A DNA stretch of 64,000 nucleotides from Gonatopus flavifemur (taxonomy: Eukaryota > Arthropoda > Insecta > Hymenoptera > Dryinidae). The stretch covers positions 25,952,001 through 26,016,000 of the forward strand of contig JAFFJZ010000007.1 in assembly GCA_018340375.1 (NCBI GenBank), written 5' to 3'. The position numbers and the translations under genes are program-made. The notes under the pieces are model-generated. The model worked only from the letters and a program-made list of their open reading frames with translations, was not told the origin of the DNA and did no database searches. Shown one piece after another: positions 11,354-22,084 of the stretch (positions are counted from its first letter, which is position 1; each line of letters opens with the position of its first letter).

Positions 11354-12638
11354 CCAGGTGTGTAAGTATGAAACCGGAATTTTTGTACAGAAAAAACACG
11401 TTTACCGTAATGATATGATACAAAGTAACTTATTCAAAGTATTGTCCGTCGCTATCTATACATTTTTTCCATCTTTCTGGCAATTTGTGGATTCCGCGCC
11501 AAAAGAACTGTTGCTCCTTTGAGACAAACCAGTCATCGAGCCATTTTCGTACATCTTCGTAAGAAGTAAAGCGCTGCTCAGCAAGTACGTGTCCCATCGA
11601 TGCGACGAGTAGTAATCGGATGGGGCAAGGTCCGGTGAGTAAGGCGCGTGCTGAAGAATCTCTCATCGGAACGACTCTATCGTTTCCTGGACCTGTTTTG
11701 CTTTGTGTGCTGGTGCATTGTCATGCAGCAAAATCACCTTGTGTCGTCTTTGTTGGTATTCTGGTCGTTTTTCACGCAAAACTCGATCCAAATCGATCAT
11801 TTGTTGTCGGTAGCGTTGAGTATTGACAGTTTCCCCAGGTTTCAGCAGCTCGTAGTAGATTACGCCCTTCTGATCCCACCAAACACACAGCATTGTCTTT
11901 CGTCCGTAGCGGTTTGGTCTTGCCGTCGATGTTGATGGTTCACCCGGAGTAACCCATGACTTTTTGCGCTTAGGATTCTCGAAATATATCCACTTTTCAT
12001 CGCCAGTCACAATTCGATGGAGAAATGACTTTCTTTGGAACCTGGCGAGCAGCATTTCGCATGATGTTTTGCGGTTTTCCTGCTGTCTTTCGTTGAGTTC
12101 ATGTGGAACCCATTTCCCCACCTTTTATATCTTTCCCATGGCTTTCAACCGAAGGGAGATGGCTTCTCGGGTCACCTTTAACTGATCCGCCAGTTGTTGT
12201 TGTGTTTGAGCGTCGTCTTCGTCCAACAAGGCTTGCGGGTCAGCGTCTTCAAACTTTTTCGGTGGTCTTCCACGTTCTACGTTCCTGACGTCAAAATCGC
12301 CACTTTTGAACCGTTTGAACCACTCGAAACACTGTGTTTTACCGAGAGCATGCTCACCAAACGCCTCCACAAGCATTCGATGCGATTCGGCTGCGGTTTT
12401 CTTCAGATGAAAACAGAAAAGTAGTGCTGTCCGCAAATCGTAATTTGTTGGCACAAAACTCGACATGTGTATCTCTAATATACTAATGCTACTGAATGAA
12501 ACTCGTGTTATTGGGAGTTGGAAATCTTTGTCGGATATCAATACAATAACAAGACACCGCTGACGTGATGTGTCGGTAACTGCATCGACATCTAGCGCCA
12601 CCTATGGGCAAATTCCGGTTTCATACTTACACACCTGG
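11354..12638 (-). mobile_element. Mariner element M3
   Basis: A complete 1,285 bp mariner. The ends CCAGGTGTGTAAGTATGAAA (11354) and its mirror ending CACACCTGG (12638) are 29 bp long or so and nearly identical. TA flanks it at 11352-11353 and 12639-12640. Joining the flanks restores the piggyBac terminal repeat, which matches the uninterrupted copy at the right end ('aaagatataaggagaaatag'). Confidence 0.95.
11430..12466 (-). pseudogene. Mariner transposase (M3), lightly broken
   Basis: This is a nearly complete D,D34D mariner transposase of about 345 codons, starting MSSFVPTNYDLR at 12466 and ending DGQYFE at 11430. In order: first helix-turn-helix (LLFCFHLKKTAAESHRMLVE), second helix-turn-helix (QQQLADQLKVTREAISLRLK), linker WVPHELNERQ, first aspartate in IVTGDEKW, second in LLHDNAPAH, third in PDLAPSDYY. 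It resembles the mauritiana-type group. Lesions are few: a CAA-to-TAA stop at 12122-12124, a probable TGG-to-TGA stop at about 11662-11664, and one frameshift at about 11606-11612 just after the third aspartate. It is therefore the youngest-looking transposase here, in line with it being the innermost element of the nest. Confidence 0.93.
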
Positions 12639-12640
12639 TA

Positions 12641-12731
12641 AGGAGAAATAGCGTTTTGTCCCATGGACATGCCATTGCTAATAACGCCAAACTATTTCGT
12701 CATTGATTCCATTGGTGAAAAATAGAATCAT
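12641..12731 (+). repeat. piggyBac left terminal inverted repeat (part 2)
   Basis: This completes the left arm after M3: 'aggagaaatagcgttttgtc' and 'tgataaaaatag'-like sequence mirror 15627-15718. After about 12731 the two ends of the element stop matching. Confidence 0.75.
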
Positions 12732-13135
12732 CACCTATCTCGACATACACTTACAGATGTAAGTAGTTGTTTTATAAAAGATATTCATGAAAATCATGAA
12801 GCAGCCACCGTTGCAAAACTCCCCGATTAGCTTGTACAAGAAAAACATCGGTATGTACTTATACAACCAAAGTTACAGTAACTCGTGACTCTTTTGTTAT
12901 TTTTTAAATTCAACCAAAGTTACTGGAAATTCGTTACACACGTCAGTGGCTCAGTGTAGTATAGTGTCTTGGCGCAGTGTTAAGTTCATCATGTGGTCTA
13001 ATATATGTAGATATATATCGATACAGCTTTTTATTGGATTTTTCCCCGTGCTGAACAATGGGTCAATATAAGTGTTTGGCGCAGTGTTGAGTCCATTATA
13101 TGGTCTAATATATGTAGATATATATTGATACAACT

Positions 13136-14840
13136 TTGAATGGAACTGTTCCCGTGCTCAACAATATGGCAAGATTACAAATTCGAGATTTACCGGAAGT
13201 AATACATGAAGATGATCTTAAACATGGACAATATGTGGATACTGCATTCATTACAAATGTAAGTGATGTTGAATGTCAAGACAGTGGTCCTGATGAAGAA
13301 GAAGAAGATGCTCCCCTACGTGTCCTTCATCCTGGTTCTTATGAACACATCAGGAGCTTGTAAACCCCTGATCAAAAATGATTAGAGCCTAAGCATATTT
13401 ATGATTGGGTGAATACTGTTTACGATCATCAACACAATGATCAAAACGATTCGTATGATACCTCACCTAATGACCATTTGAGATTCCATAATTCTCTTCA
13501 ATTATTCGAAAATTTCTTCTCCTTTTCAATGAAACAGCATATCATAGAAGCAACTGCTGAAGGTGGTTTTAATTTGAATATCACTGATATCAATAAATTC
13601 ATTACAATTTTGATGATAACTATTGTCAACTCTAGGAAGAGACAAAAAGATTATCGGTCGAATAAGTCAATTCTTAGTTGTCCAGCGATTACAAATATCA
13701 TGTCGAGAAACAAATCCTATGAAATGAAGAGAAAAATACGATTCTATAAAGCTCAAGATTATGACGAAAATGATAAAGTATGGAGAGTACGCTCGCTATA
13801 TGGTTTATCCAGAGAGAACATTATGAAATTTGGTTTTTCTCGACGAAAATTTTTGAATTGACGAAGTGATGATAAAATATTTTGGAAGGCTTGGTATAAA
13901 ACAGTGCATAAGAAATAAGCCGATCAGATTCGGTATAAACCAATGAGTTCTTTGTTCCAACGATGGATATATTTATGATTATGATATCTACACTGGTGCA
14001 TCTGGGAAAGACTTGACCAATCCACTACAAAGTGTATGCTTAGGATCAAAAGTGGTTATAAAATTGTTACATCGATTATTGGTCACCATTCCATCTCAAG
14101 ATTTGTGCAATTATCATGTATATTTTGATAATTTTTTTACATCCCCCGATCTCCTCGTACATTTGAAAAAGATAGTTTTGTCTGCTACGGACACTGTTCG
14201 ACAAAATCGCGTCAAACACAAATTGGAAATGCCAAAAAAATCTGATAGGGGCGAATGCTTAGTAGCTTATGATAAAAATTCCAAGTTGAATCATATAACG
14301 GTAATGGATTCGAAGCCAGTATCCGTACTTCCTACAGGGCTCAACGATGAACCAAAAGTTCCCATGCAAAGATGGCATGAGCACGCTAAGAGGACAATTA
14401 TGTTTCCTCAGGCTTTCTTTCAATATAACAAGCATGCGGGAGGAGTGGATCTACATGATCAGCATTGTAACTCTGCTCCCGACAATACGATCGAAGAAAT
14501 GGACTTGATGTTTGTTTATCCGACTGATTCAAGCCTCAATTCCCAATGCTACAGTGATATACAATAAATTACATCCGGGAGAGAAAAAAGGTACAAAAGA
14601 TGTAGTACAAGAAATCTGTGAGTATTATAAAGATGGTTTCGAGGAATCACGATCAAGGAAGAGGAGAAGTACTACGTCACATATGGCAGAAACATCAGAA
14701 GTCGCTCACAACTTGAAACTCGGGTTATTGAAAAGATGTTCTAGAAGTAACTGTTTATTAGGACTCCAAATTTTTGTGGAAAATGCAAAAATTACCTATG
14801 TGAAGAACATTGGAACGAACATCTTTTGAAGTTCAATTGA
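13136..14840 (+). pseudogene. piggyBac transposase, broken
   Basis: The remnant can be followed over about 560 codons. The likely start region (ATG at 13136 or 13166) gives an acidic N-terminus (DEEEEDAPL), as is usual. The core has the MSRNKSYEMKRKIRFYK block, then the first catalytic aspartate in DEVMIKYFGRLGIKQC with KPIRFGIN (about 13863-13950), the second in YHVYFDNFFTSP, and the third in GGVDLHDQH. The block KKWTWCLFIRLI and a C-terminal Cys/His cluster (CGKCKNYLCEEHW, ending at the TGA at 14838-14840) follow. All catalytic residues are kept, but there are frameshifts near 13370-13400, 13861, 13955-14010, 14490 and 14770, so no full protein can be made. Confidence 0.92.
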
Positions 14841-14940
14841 GTTGCAAAACTGTATTTTCCATTTTGATTTCTTTCCGACGATTATTGTTAGTAATATTTC
14901 TATTGCGAAACAAGTATTCTTATAAGAAGTGAGTAGATTT

Positions 14941-15985
14941 GTTTGAATGACGTTTTCCCTAAGACTGATTTGTGCTCTTCGATTGTCGGAATAAAAATTC
15001 TCAGGTAATTTGTTTGAACAATGTTGAAATGAAAAATCGCAATCGAGTTGTCAGACGAAAAAGCACGTATATTTTATTTTGGGCCAATGCCATCGTTGTG
15101 GTTTTGATTTGAATTTATCAGCAATAGTTCGTCCTTGGGCTGGACCGTTGTTTGTCCTATTGTGATCGTTCATGATCAATTTGATGCAAAAACATATTTT
15201 TTTTTTATATATGTAATATGTACATTTTATTTGATGATTTTTCCCATAGGATCAATTGCCACTCTTCGTTTTCTGATTCTTAGGAATGATTTCATCAGTT
15301 GATTTGTGCGAATACTTTTTGCAATAAACAATCGAATTGTCAAACGGACCAATACGTGAATCTCATTTTGTACTAATGCAGTCGACAGCGTTTGTGCTTG
15401 AACTCACGAGAAATAGCCAGAACGCGATTTGTCTAATTGCTATTGTTTAAGATTATTTTATTGTGATAAAACGTTTCTGCAAAATAAAAAATATATATTT
15501 TAGTTGATGATTTCTCTCGTAAAAGAGATTGGCGCTTTTGGTTTTGTGAAATTCAGAAGTGTTCATTGCTTGCTGTTTTTACTTTCAACACTAAACAATC
15601 AAAGCGAGGAACAAAAACGAGGGCGATTCTATTTTTCGCCAATGCAATCAATGGCGTAAATAGTTTGGCGCTGTTAGCAATAGCGTGTCCATGCGACAAA
15701 ACGCTATTTCTCCTTATATCTTTGTTTATAATAATTTGACGGCTCAACAAATTTTTTTTCAAATAAAATAAATACGTTTCCTCTCATGATTTTTCCCGTA
15801 GAATCGATTGGCACTCTCAGTTTTCCGGAATTCGAAAGTTTTAGCTTATTTGTTTAAACAATTTTTGCAATAAACATTCGAATCGTCAAACAAAAAAATA
15901 CGTATATCTTATTTTTCGCCAATGCAATCAATGGCGTTAATAGTTTGGGGCTATCTGCGCTGTACTAGCCATGGGACTCAATGGG
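14941..15985 (-). repeat. piggyBac right end: about four tandem diverged units plus terminal repeat
   Basis: The right 1 kb of the element is built from about four diverged copies of one unit of roughly 260-290 bases. Each has the run 'ttgcaataaacaatcgaatt' or similar, then 'gccaatgcaatcaatggcg' or similar, seen near 15090, 15375, 15640 and 15925. The outermost copies (15627-15985) form the inverted terminal repeat. Repeated subterminal units like this are a common place for transposase binding, but that role is inference. Confidence 0.7.
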
Positions 15986-15989
15986 TTAA

Positions 15990-16074
15990 TCAATTCCATA
16001 GCTTGAGCAGCATTTTTATTCATTTGAAAACAGAATAGAATACAATGGTGTAAATGTTGCTTATCGAAATTCAT
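15990..16074 (-). pseudogene. Mariner transposase (M2), N-terminal part
   Basis: The start ATG is at 16074 and the frame reads MNFDKQHLHHCILFCFQMNK, then NAAQAMELIN up to the TTAA where piggyBac inserted. It matches the opening helix-turn-helix of the M3 and M4 transposases (a FCF motif about 15 residues from the start). It continues, after the piggyBac element, at 11078. Confidence 0.82.
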
Positions 16075-16386
16075 CTCATAAAATTGATACATAGGAAATT
16101 ACTACTTGAAAATGACTGATATGACAACTGCAATGTTCACGTTACATATATCCAAAATGGCGGATGAATTGGATTCGTTCAAATATTTTGTTTCATGCAA
16201 CCAACTTAAAGCCGAGTTTCAACTTTCACACCTAATAATTACCAAATTTGAGTTATTATTAACAAATCTTGGCCATGATAAATCGATTACATATTTATGA
16301 AAATCGAATTCATTTGGTAACTATAACGAGGTTCTCTTATCAGTGTACGTGCATTAGCTCAGGCCTTCATAGACATTATGAATCAA

Positions 16387-17473
16387 CCCATACAGCACAA
16401 CTGGTTCTCAAACAGTTCTTAGAGAATACCATTAGAATGACACGCTTTTTGAGAGAACTCTTTAAGAATACGCACAATCATTCATTTGAATTCAGAAAAA
16501 ATTCCAAAAGTATGCCCGTTATGTCAGCAGAAATGAAAACATATAGAAGTTCTGAAAGAACACGTAATCTGCCCAAAAGAATTCATAATGCACTTACATC
16601 TGAATTCATTGAGTATAAATAAATCACACCACAAAACAGGCATTCTGAACTTTCTCATAATTCAATAAACCTTTATAATTGAATATCAAGTCTTTTACAA
16701 ATTTCCTATTGAAAAAGATAAAGATCATAGAGTTTTGTTCATCGTTTTCTATAAGGGATTTTCCATACTCGATACAATCGATTAGCTCTTCCATACATAA
16801 GAGATCGTTTGTATGAATGCATTTTTACAGTCGATATTCACATATTTTGAGTTAATAAATAATTTACTTCATTATCCACAAGCAATTCATGGATTCTTAC
16901 ACACTTCTCTTCTTTAGAGTTACATCACTTTGTTATATACGAAACTTTAACCTTAAAATCATATGATATGTCATTTATTCTCACATATTATATGTTTTTT
17001 TGCATTGAAATGAATTACTAACTGATTGATACATTGAATAATTCACTTCACTTCTTAATCACTCTCCAAATCTCGTACACGCACCTATTCAATCGATTCA
17101 TAAGAGAAAATATACTACTAATTGTATCTTGGACATTATTTTTGTCCAAAGGCGTTTACAAATCCAGGAAGACTCTGATTGAATCCTTGTTGATCGAAGT
17201 TCATGGTATTCGTTATAAATTCTTTTGGACAGAACAGGACTACATTTTGAACTTCCATAAAGATTCATATTCACTGTCATGACGGGTGGTCTTTACGAAT
17301 TACTTTGTGCATTTTCTATGTGTACTTCAACTCCCACATGTATTCATCGAGAATTATTTTGATACTATATATATTCATTCAGAATACTCCATGAATTCAT
17401 AGAAATGAATTCCGTAGGTATTCTTTAGTCTGAATTATCTGTGAATTCAAAAAGAACTTGTGTGCTGTCTGGG
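16387..17473. mobile_element. Family-2 element, about 1.1 kb
   Basis: The left tip CCCATACAGCACAACTGGTT and the mirrored right tip AACTTGTGTGCTGTCTGGG carry the CCCAnACAGCACA motif. AA flanks both sides. GAATTC-rich stretches near both ends pair partly. The interior shows no coding sequence that I recognise. Confidence 0.6.
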
Positions 17474-17533
17474 AATGTTTGACACCATTTTCAATCAATC
17501 AAAGAAAGAAGTCATGATATATCAAATTATCTA

Positions 17534-17778
17534 CATAGAAAAAAATATTTCTTTGAATCTGACAAATTGTTATTCGAATAGGTCCAAAAATATCCAGGTT
17601 GAATAGATTTTTAACAAAAATAAATATTCGTTCCATACAAACGAATTCGTCATTCGAAAGAAGGACCAACTGATAAATTTCTTTGCATGGACGAAATATT
17701 TATTCCTGTCAAAGGAATGTCAATTTGGATCTATTCAGATAAAAATTCCTTTTATTCGAAGAGATACTTCTTTCTGTG
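17534..17778. mobile_element. Family-1 foldback A, copy 2
   Basis: It matches foldback A copy 1 from tip to tip (left CATAGAAAAAAATATTTC, right mirror ATACTTCTTTCTGTG) and is flanked by TA at 17532-17533 and 17779-17780. Arms of about 100 bases pair around an interior near 17656. Confidence 0.8.
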
Positions 17779-17780
17779 TA

Positions 17781-18578
17781 TCATTATCAAAAACATCGAT
17801 ACAAAAAATTGTATATTGGACGCAAAGATGTCGATATTTCAAAGCATCGATATTGTGAAACTCGACGCAGAGTGGGAGTGATAACGACTATTTTCATCCA
17901 CATTGTATTCCTTGGAGAATATTCACTTCAATTTTCAGGAGATATTGATTTGTTTATCAGATAGTTATCACTCTTTTCAGTAATGATTTTTTTCGGTGGT
18001 TGAGTTTTTTCATATGAATTTTTACGATATACTCCCAAAAGGAGTATTCCCAATTGAATGAGACAAGTAGGCGACATAAAAATGAAGGTAATGTAATTTC
18101 TTCTTGAAAAGTATGTCAGAAGGCTCTCTCGCTGAAAAAGAACCATCCTAGTTTTGTCCACTGAGAAGGGTAAATTCGATGTCATCCCTGTCCAAAACAC
18201 ATCGGATCCGGCTACGAGTTGACGAAACCAAAACCTGGATCTTATGTTCAAGTTCGTATTTGTTATTGTGTTCTTCGAACATCATGTTATCAATGTAACG
18301 TGACAACAGGGAATACCGATGTTCTGAAATGCGTGTAGTTTCAATACCTTTTTGACCTGTAGAGAAGAATATAATTCTAATTGCCATTTGAAACTTCTTG
18401 GAAACATTTTAAGATTCATGGAGTCATTTCATTACTTCGGTAACTTATTCCGTTCTCCGATGATGAAAGGATTTGTATTTTCATCGAAGCACAATGACGA
18501 GACTTTTACTGTTCACGCAGAGAAAAATTCTTGCTGAAATTGCGATTCTCAGAAATTGGGTTTGCTGAATTAGTAGTA
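17781..18578. other. No gene seen
   Basis: About 800 bases of AT-rich DNA between two mobile elements. Open frames here overlap on both strands and show no motif. I see no repeat structure beyond chance. Confidence 0.4.
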
Positions 18579-18606
18579 GGGTGAAGGAATGAAAGTTGGT
18601 GATATA

Positions 18607-18842
18607 CACGGAAAAAAGGAAACAGCACTAGTTACTGTGAATGGCAGCAATCGATTGAAAAACAAATGAAAACACGCTTGGATAATGAAGGTGAGCGCGA
18701 TCACAGTGATGATTACTGTAATGAAATTTGTCAACGCTGGCTGGACAGTAACCAGTACTGGGAAACGCAGTACTGCACGGAATGAATTTGAGGTCCAATA
18801 GATCCCTGTGATTCACAGTAACCAATGCTGTTTTTTTCCGTG
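18607..18842. mobile_element. Family-1 foldback, about 236 bp
   Basis: Ends CACGGAAAAAAGGAAACAGC and its mirror GCTGTTTTTTTCCGTG, flanked by TA on both sides. The arms share 'actagttactgtgaa' with its mirror 'ttcacagtaacca'. The corresponding place in element B copy 2 (about 39622-39640) lacks it. Confidence 0.82.
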
Positions 18843-19628
18843 TAGGTATATTGGTGATAGTTTGAATTTCAATTACAAACAATACCGCCCGCAGGGCTAT
18901 GGTGCCATTAATGCACCAAATGATAGTGAAATCATATTCCTATCTATTGGTTATAAACAATAATGATCAACATCGTTCTGGTTGTTGGCATAAAACAATG
19001 TGTGTCGTACATTGAATATTGCTTCTGAAAACAACCTCTGGCTGGTGAGTTAGTATTCTCTGATTAATTAGAAGTAAATGAAAAATATACTGGAAAAACT
19101 GTTTATGCCATACGAAAGAGCAGACATAAACGAATTTTTTTATCATGATAAGTTATCTTTCATAGTCACGTGTAAGTTGGTACAGTCCGCTCTCTCAACA
19201 GTGCCACTCTGAATAGTGCCGATTCTCCTCATTCGTGCTCGAACACTACCCCCACCATCCATCACGCTATCGTGTAGCATCTCATTTGAAACCGTTTCCC
19301 GCAATAGTGCCACCCGCAAATATGATCAAGAACTCTTCATAACTGATGTTCAATTACTCTGATCCATGTTCCATCATGGCAAATGTGTCGAGATGAAGAA
19401 TAGACAATCGGTGTGATTACTTTGGAATTAATCAAGAAGGAATAACCGAAAAATGATACAAATAAATTCAAACATCAAGTATGTATACAGGAATGTGAAC
19501 TCATGAATGTGATTTCATGAACTTTAATCATTTCTTTGGATACAAAAATATCTAATATCAAATGACAAAAAAAACATTATACTTAATATCACCAGAAGAC
19601 AGAAGAGAGTAATTTTGCGTACACAAGC

Positions 19629-19987
19629 GTGTGGCACCAGAGAGAAAATGAGAGTGCGCACGGCCGGGGTTTCATCGCTAGTAAACATTGAAGCGCCCTC
19701 TTATCGGATGGAACACGGAACCGATTACACCGACTCCCTCTCTTATTTTTCAATTTTTTAAATTATAATAATGCAAAATCATATGCATTTTGTGTCGATG
19801 AATAAAATAATTTTAATCACATACGTATTAAAAAATATACAAAAGGAATGCGCGGTGTTGTAATATTGCAAAATAAAATTTCTGTGTAATCATTTCCATG
19901 ATCCAACCGCCAGAGGGCCGGTGGAAGTCTCAATAGCAACGAAAAGGTGCCCGTGCGCACTCTCATCTTCTCTCTGGTGGCACTATT
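19629..19987. repeat. Hairpin inside the pogo-like element (1)
   Basis: 'gtggcaccagagagaaaatg' with 'agagtgcgcacgg' on the left is mirrored by 'ccgtgcgcactctcatcttc' with 'tctctggtggcac' on the right. Arms are about 40 bases with a loop of about 280 bases. Confidence 0.75.
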
Positions 19988-20095
19988 GCGAGAGTGGCTT
20001 ACGAATGTTGAGAACATACGCGTACGCCAATGGTGGGGGTACATGAGTTCTAAGAAAAATACTCCCCTACTCTCCCATCACCGGCACTTAGTGAT

Positions 20096-20252
20096 GCCAG
20101 ATTCGGCCGACCGACTCGGCGCACCCCCTCCATCACGCTCCACACAATCAAATTCCTTTTGTCGGTGGTTTCATTGTGTGTGTGAAAGTTCTATACAGAT
20201 GGGTGTAATGGAGGGGGTAAACCGAGTCGGTCGGCCGAATCTGGCATCACTG
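20096..20252. repeat. Hairpin inside the pogo-like element (2)
   Basis: 'tgccagattcggccgaccga' and 'ctcggcgcaccccctccat' on the left are mirrored by 'atggagggggtaaaccgag' and 'tcggtcggccgaatctggca' on the right. The arms are GC-rich in an AT-rich setting. Confidence 0.8.
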
Positions 20253-20810
20253 CCGGCGCTGTTGAGAGAGCGGACTGTATATCATTATGAATAGAGCAAG
20301 AAATTTGAGGTTTTTCATAATGATTTTGAAACGTCTATAATGATCACGGATTTATCAATTTTTTCATCTTGATGAAATTAATTTCTTTCAATAAATGAAG
20401 ATGTATATACGTGCGAAATTTGTTGTACTGAAAATGGAGATTTTCCACAAATGTTTCAAATGTTGAATTCAACGTTAATCATCAAATTTCATCTATGCAC
20501 AAACCAGTTGTATACTGATCCTTATTTGGATGTTTTGCTACATTTGACGACAAAGAATAGCAAAGATATTCATATGTCTCTTCAAATTTATGCGTCTCAA
20601 CGTTTTGGAGAATGATTAATGATCAAACAGTGGGTTTCTCTATACCATCAAATTACCTACCACACGGAGAAAAAGGAATAGTTGTAGCAACTACTTGAAC
20701 AGTCGATTTTCGACCATGTACTTAAATAGTTGCTGCAACTACTTAGTAGCCAGGATAAGTATCACGTTAGCTGCCTCAACTAACTAAAATACTCCGTAAG
20801 TTGCCAAGTA

Positions 20811-22084
20811 TTGGGAGTACAAATCAGTTCGGTCCGGTTTGAAAAGATGACTCTCGCTCTCAGGAATGCTTCATAGTCACAACCGATTTCAATTGTTTCA
20901 GAGAGGTTAGACACCTGTGAACAATATTCAGTTGATATCACTCCGAGTTCCTTCTAGAATCCCGATTTTTACTCAGTGAAATATGTCAAATTTCGTTTTA
21001 ACTAAGCAGCATTTGCGGGAGGTGCTAGTTTTCTGTTTTAATTGGGAAAAGAGTGCAGCTGAAGCCCATCGAATGCTTGTGGAAGTTTATGGTGACAATG
21101 CTCCAACTGATAAATCATGTGGAGAATGGTTTCGACGTTTTAAGAATGGCGATTTCAGTGTCGAAGACAAGCCTCGCTCAGGACAACCACAAAAATTCGA
21201 AAACGAGGAATTGGAGGCTCTACTCGACGAAGATCCGAGTCAAACGCAACAGGAGCTTGCGGAATCATTGGGAGTTACGCAACAAGGCAGGTTCCCGTAC
21301 GATTACAATCCATGGGCATGATTCAAAAGCAAGGCAATTTGGTGCCTTATGACTTAAAGCCTAGAGTCATTGAACGGCGATTTTTCACTTGCGAGCAGCT
21401 GAATCAAAGACAACGAAGAAAGGGTTTCTTACATCGGATTGTGACAGGAGATGAGAAATGGATATTCTACGATAACCCCAAGAAAAGAAAATACTATGCT
21501 ATGCCCGGTCAATCGTTGCCATCGACTTCAACATGGTTCAAAGATCATGCTGTGTATCTGATGGGACCAAAAGGGTGTTATATATTATGAGTTGCTAAAA
21601 CCTGGTAATTTTATTACGGGTGATCGGTATAGACTACAATTGATTCGTTTGAGTCGTGCGCTACGAGAAAAACGTCCGGAATAGAAAAACGTGACAAAGT
21701 TATTCTTTTACACGATAACGCTCGGCCTCATGTCGCAAAAGTAGTGAAAAATTATCTGGAAACGTTGAAGTGGGATATTCTACCGCACCCGCCGTACTCG
21801 CCGAACATTGCTCCTTCTGATTACTGGTTATTCCGACAGATGCAGCATGATTTGGCAGGCCACCGGTTCACTTCGTTCGAAGAAATCGAAAATTGTCTCC
21901 TAACTTGGATTGCATCGAAAGACGAGACGTTTTTCCGTAACGGGATTCGAAAATTACCCGAAAGATGGGAAAAAGTGATAGCCAGCGATGAACAATACTT
22001 CGATTAATTTGATAATTCATGTTCTTCTAAAATAAACGCATCTTTAACTGTAAAAAAATGGACCGAATTATTTTGTACTCCCAA
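20811..22084 (+). mobile_element. Mariner element M4
   Basis: A complete 1,274 bp mariner with inverted ends TTGGGAGTACAAATCAGTTC (20811) and the mirror of TTGGGAGTACAAAATAATTC (22084), flanked by TA at 20809-20810 and 22085-22086. It lies in the loop of a foldback element. The transposase is on the plus strand and broken. Confidence 0.94.
20983..22007 (+). pseudogene. Mariner transposase (M4), broken
   Basis: This starts MSNFVLTKQHLREVLVFCFN and ends EQYFD before TAA at 22007, about 340 codons. It has the first helix-turn-helix (EKSAAEAHRMLVEVYGDNAP), the CGEWFRRFKNGDF block, the second helix-turn-helix (QQELAESLGVTQQ), the first catalytic aspartate in RIVTGDEKW, the second in LLHDNARPH and the third in NIAPSDYWLF, with 34 residues between the last two. 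Frameshifts lie at about 21285-21300, about 21540-21560 and about 21682-21690, and a stop (TAG) sits near 21682. The start was chosen because it matches the N-terminus of the M2 and M3 enzymes. Not functional. Confidence 0.92.

Larger units (their letters stand above)
11083..15985 (+). mobile_element. piggyBac element, 4.9 kb, long terminal repeats
   Basis: The element starts CCCATTAGGTCTCATGG at 11083 and ends with the mirrored form CCATGGGACTCAATGGG at 15985. TTAA flanks both sides (11079-11082, 15986-15989), the signature target duplication of piggyBac. Its inverted ends extend about 360 bases once mariner M3 is taken out. A broken piggyBac transposase lies on the plus strand inside. It inserted into the mariner M2 transposase gene. 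Confidence 0.93.
10063..16235 (-). mobile_element. Mariner element M2, split by piggyBac
   Basis: Inverted ends TTGGGTGTGCAAGTTGAAAC at 10063 and the mirrored GAGTTTCAACTTTCACACCTAA ending at 16235 (one base different per few) are flanked by TA. Without the piggyBac insertion and its duplicated TTAA the element is about 1,266 bp, a normal mariner length. It sits inside foldback X. Confidence 0.9.
9693..16345. mobile_element. Family-1 foldback X, host of the nest
   Basis: The left tip CACTGAGAAAACGATTTAG starts at 9693 and the right tip ends CTCTTATCAGTG at 16345, each flanked by TA (9691-9692 and 16346-16347). Next to the tips, 'tatagttaccagcatttgg' is mirrored by 'ccaaatg...ttggtaactata'-type sequence (about 16310-16325). 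Only about 340 bases belong to X itself; the rest is a foldback at 9795-10031 and mariner M2 with its own cargo. Confidence 0.72.
19183..20277. mobile_element. Pogo-like non-autonomous element, 1.1 kb
   Basis: The ends CAGTCCGCTCTCTCAACAGT (19183) and the mirrored CTGTTGAGAGAGCGGACTG (20277) are exact inverted repeats of at least 19 bases with TA on both sides. CAGT ends with a TA duplication fit the pogo/Tigger branch of Tc1-mariner elements. Copy 2 of element B has the empty site ('aagttgatatatt' near 40038). The interior holds two strong hairpins (19629-19987 and 20096-20252) and no transposase. Confidence 0.85.

Noticed and set aside
9693..16345. TA beside family-1 tips read as part of the inverted ends
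   Set aside because: TA is its own mirror, so this is ambiguous for TA cases alone; but the CA and TG cases are direct, not inverted, repeats, and one has an empty site, so they are target duplications.
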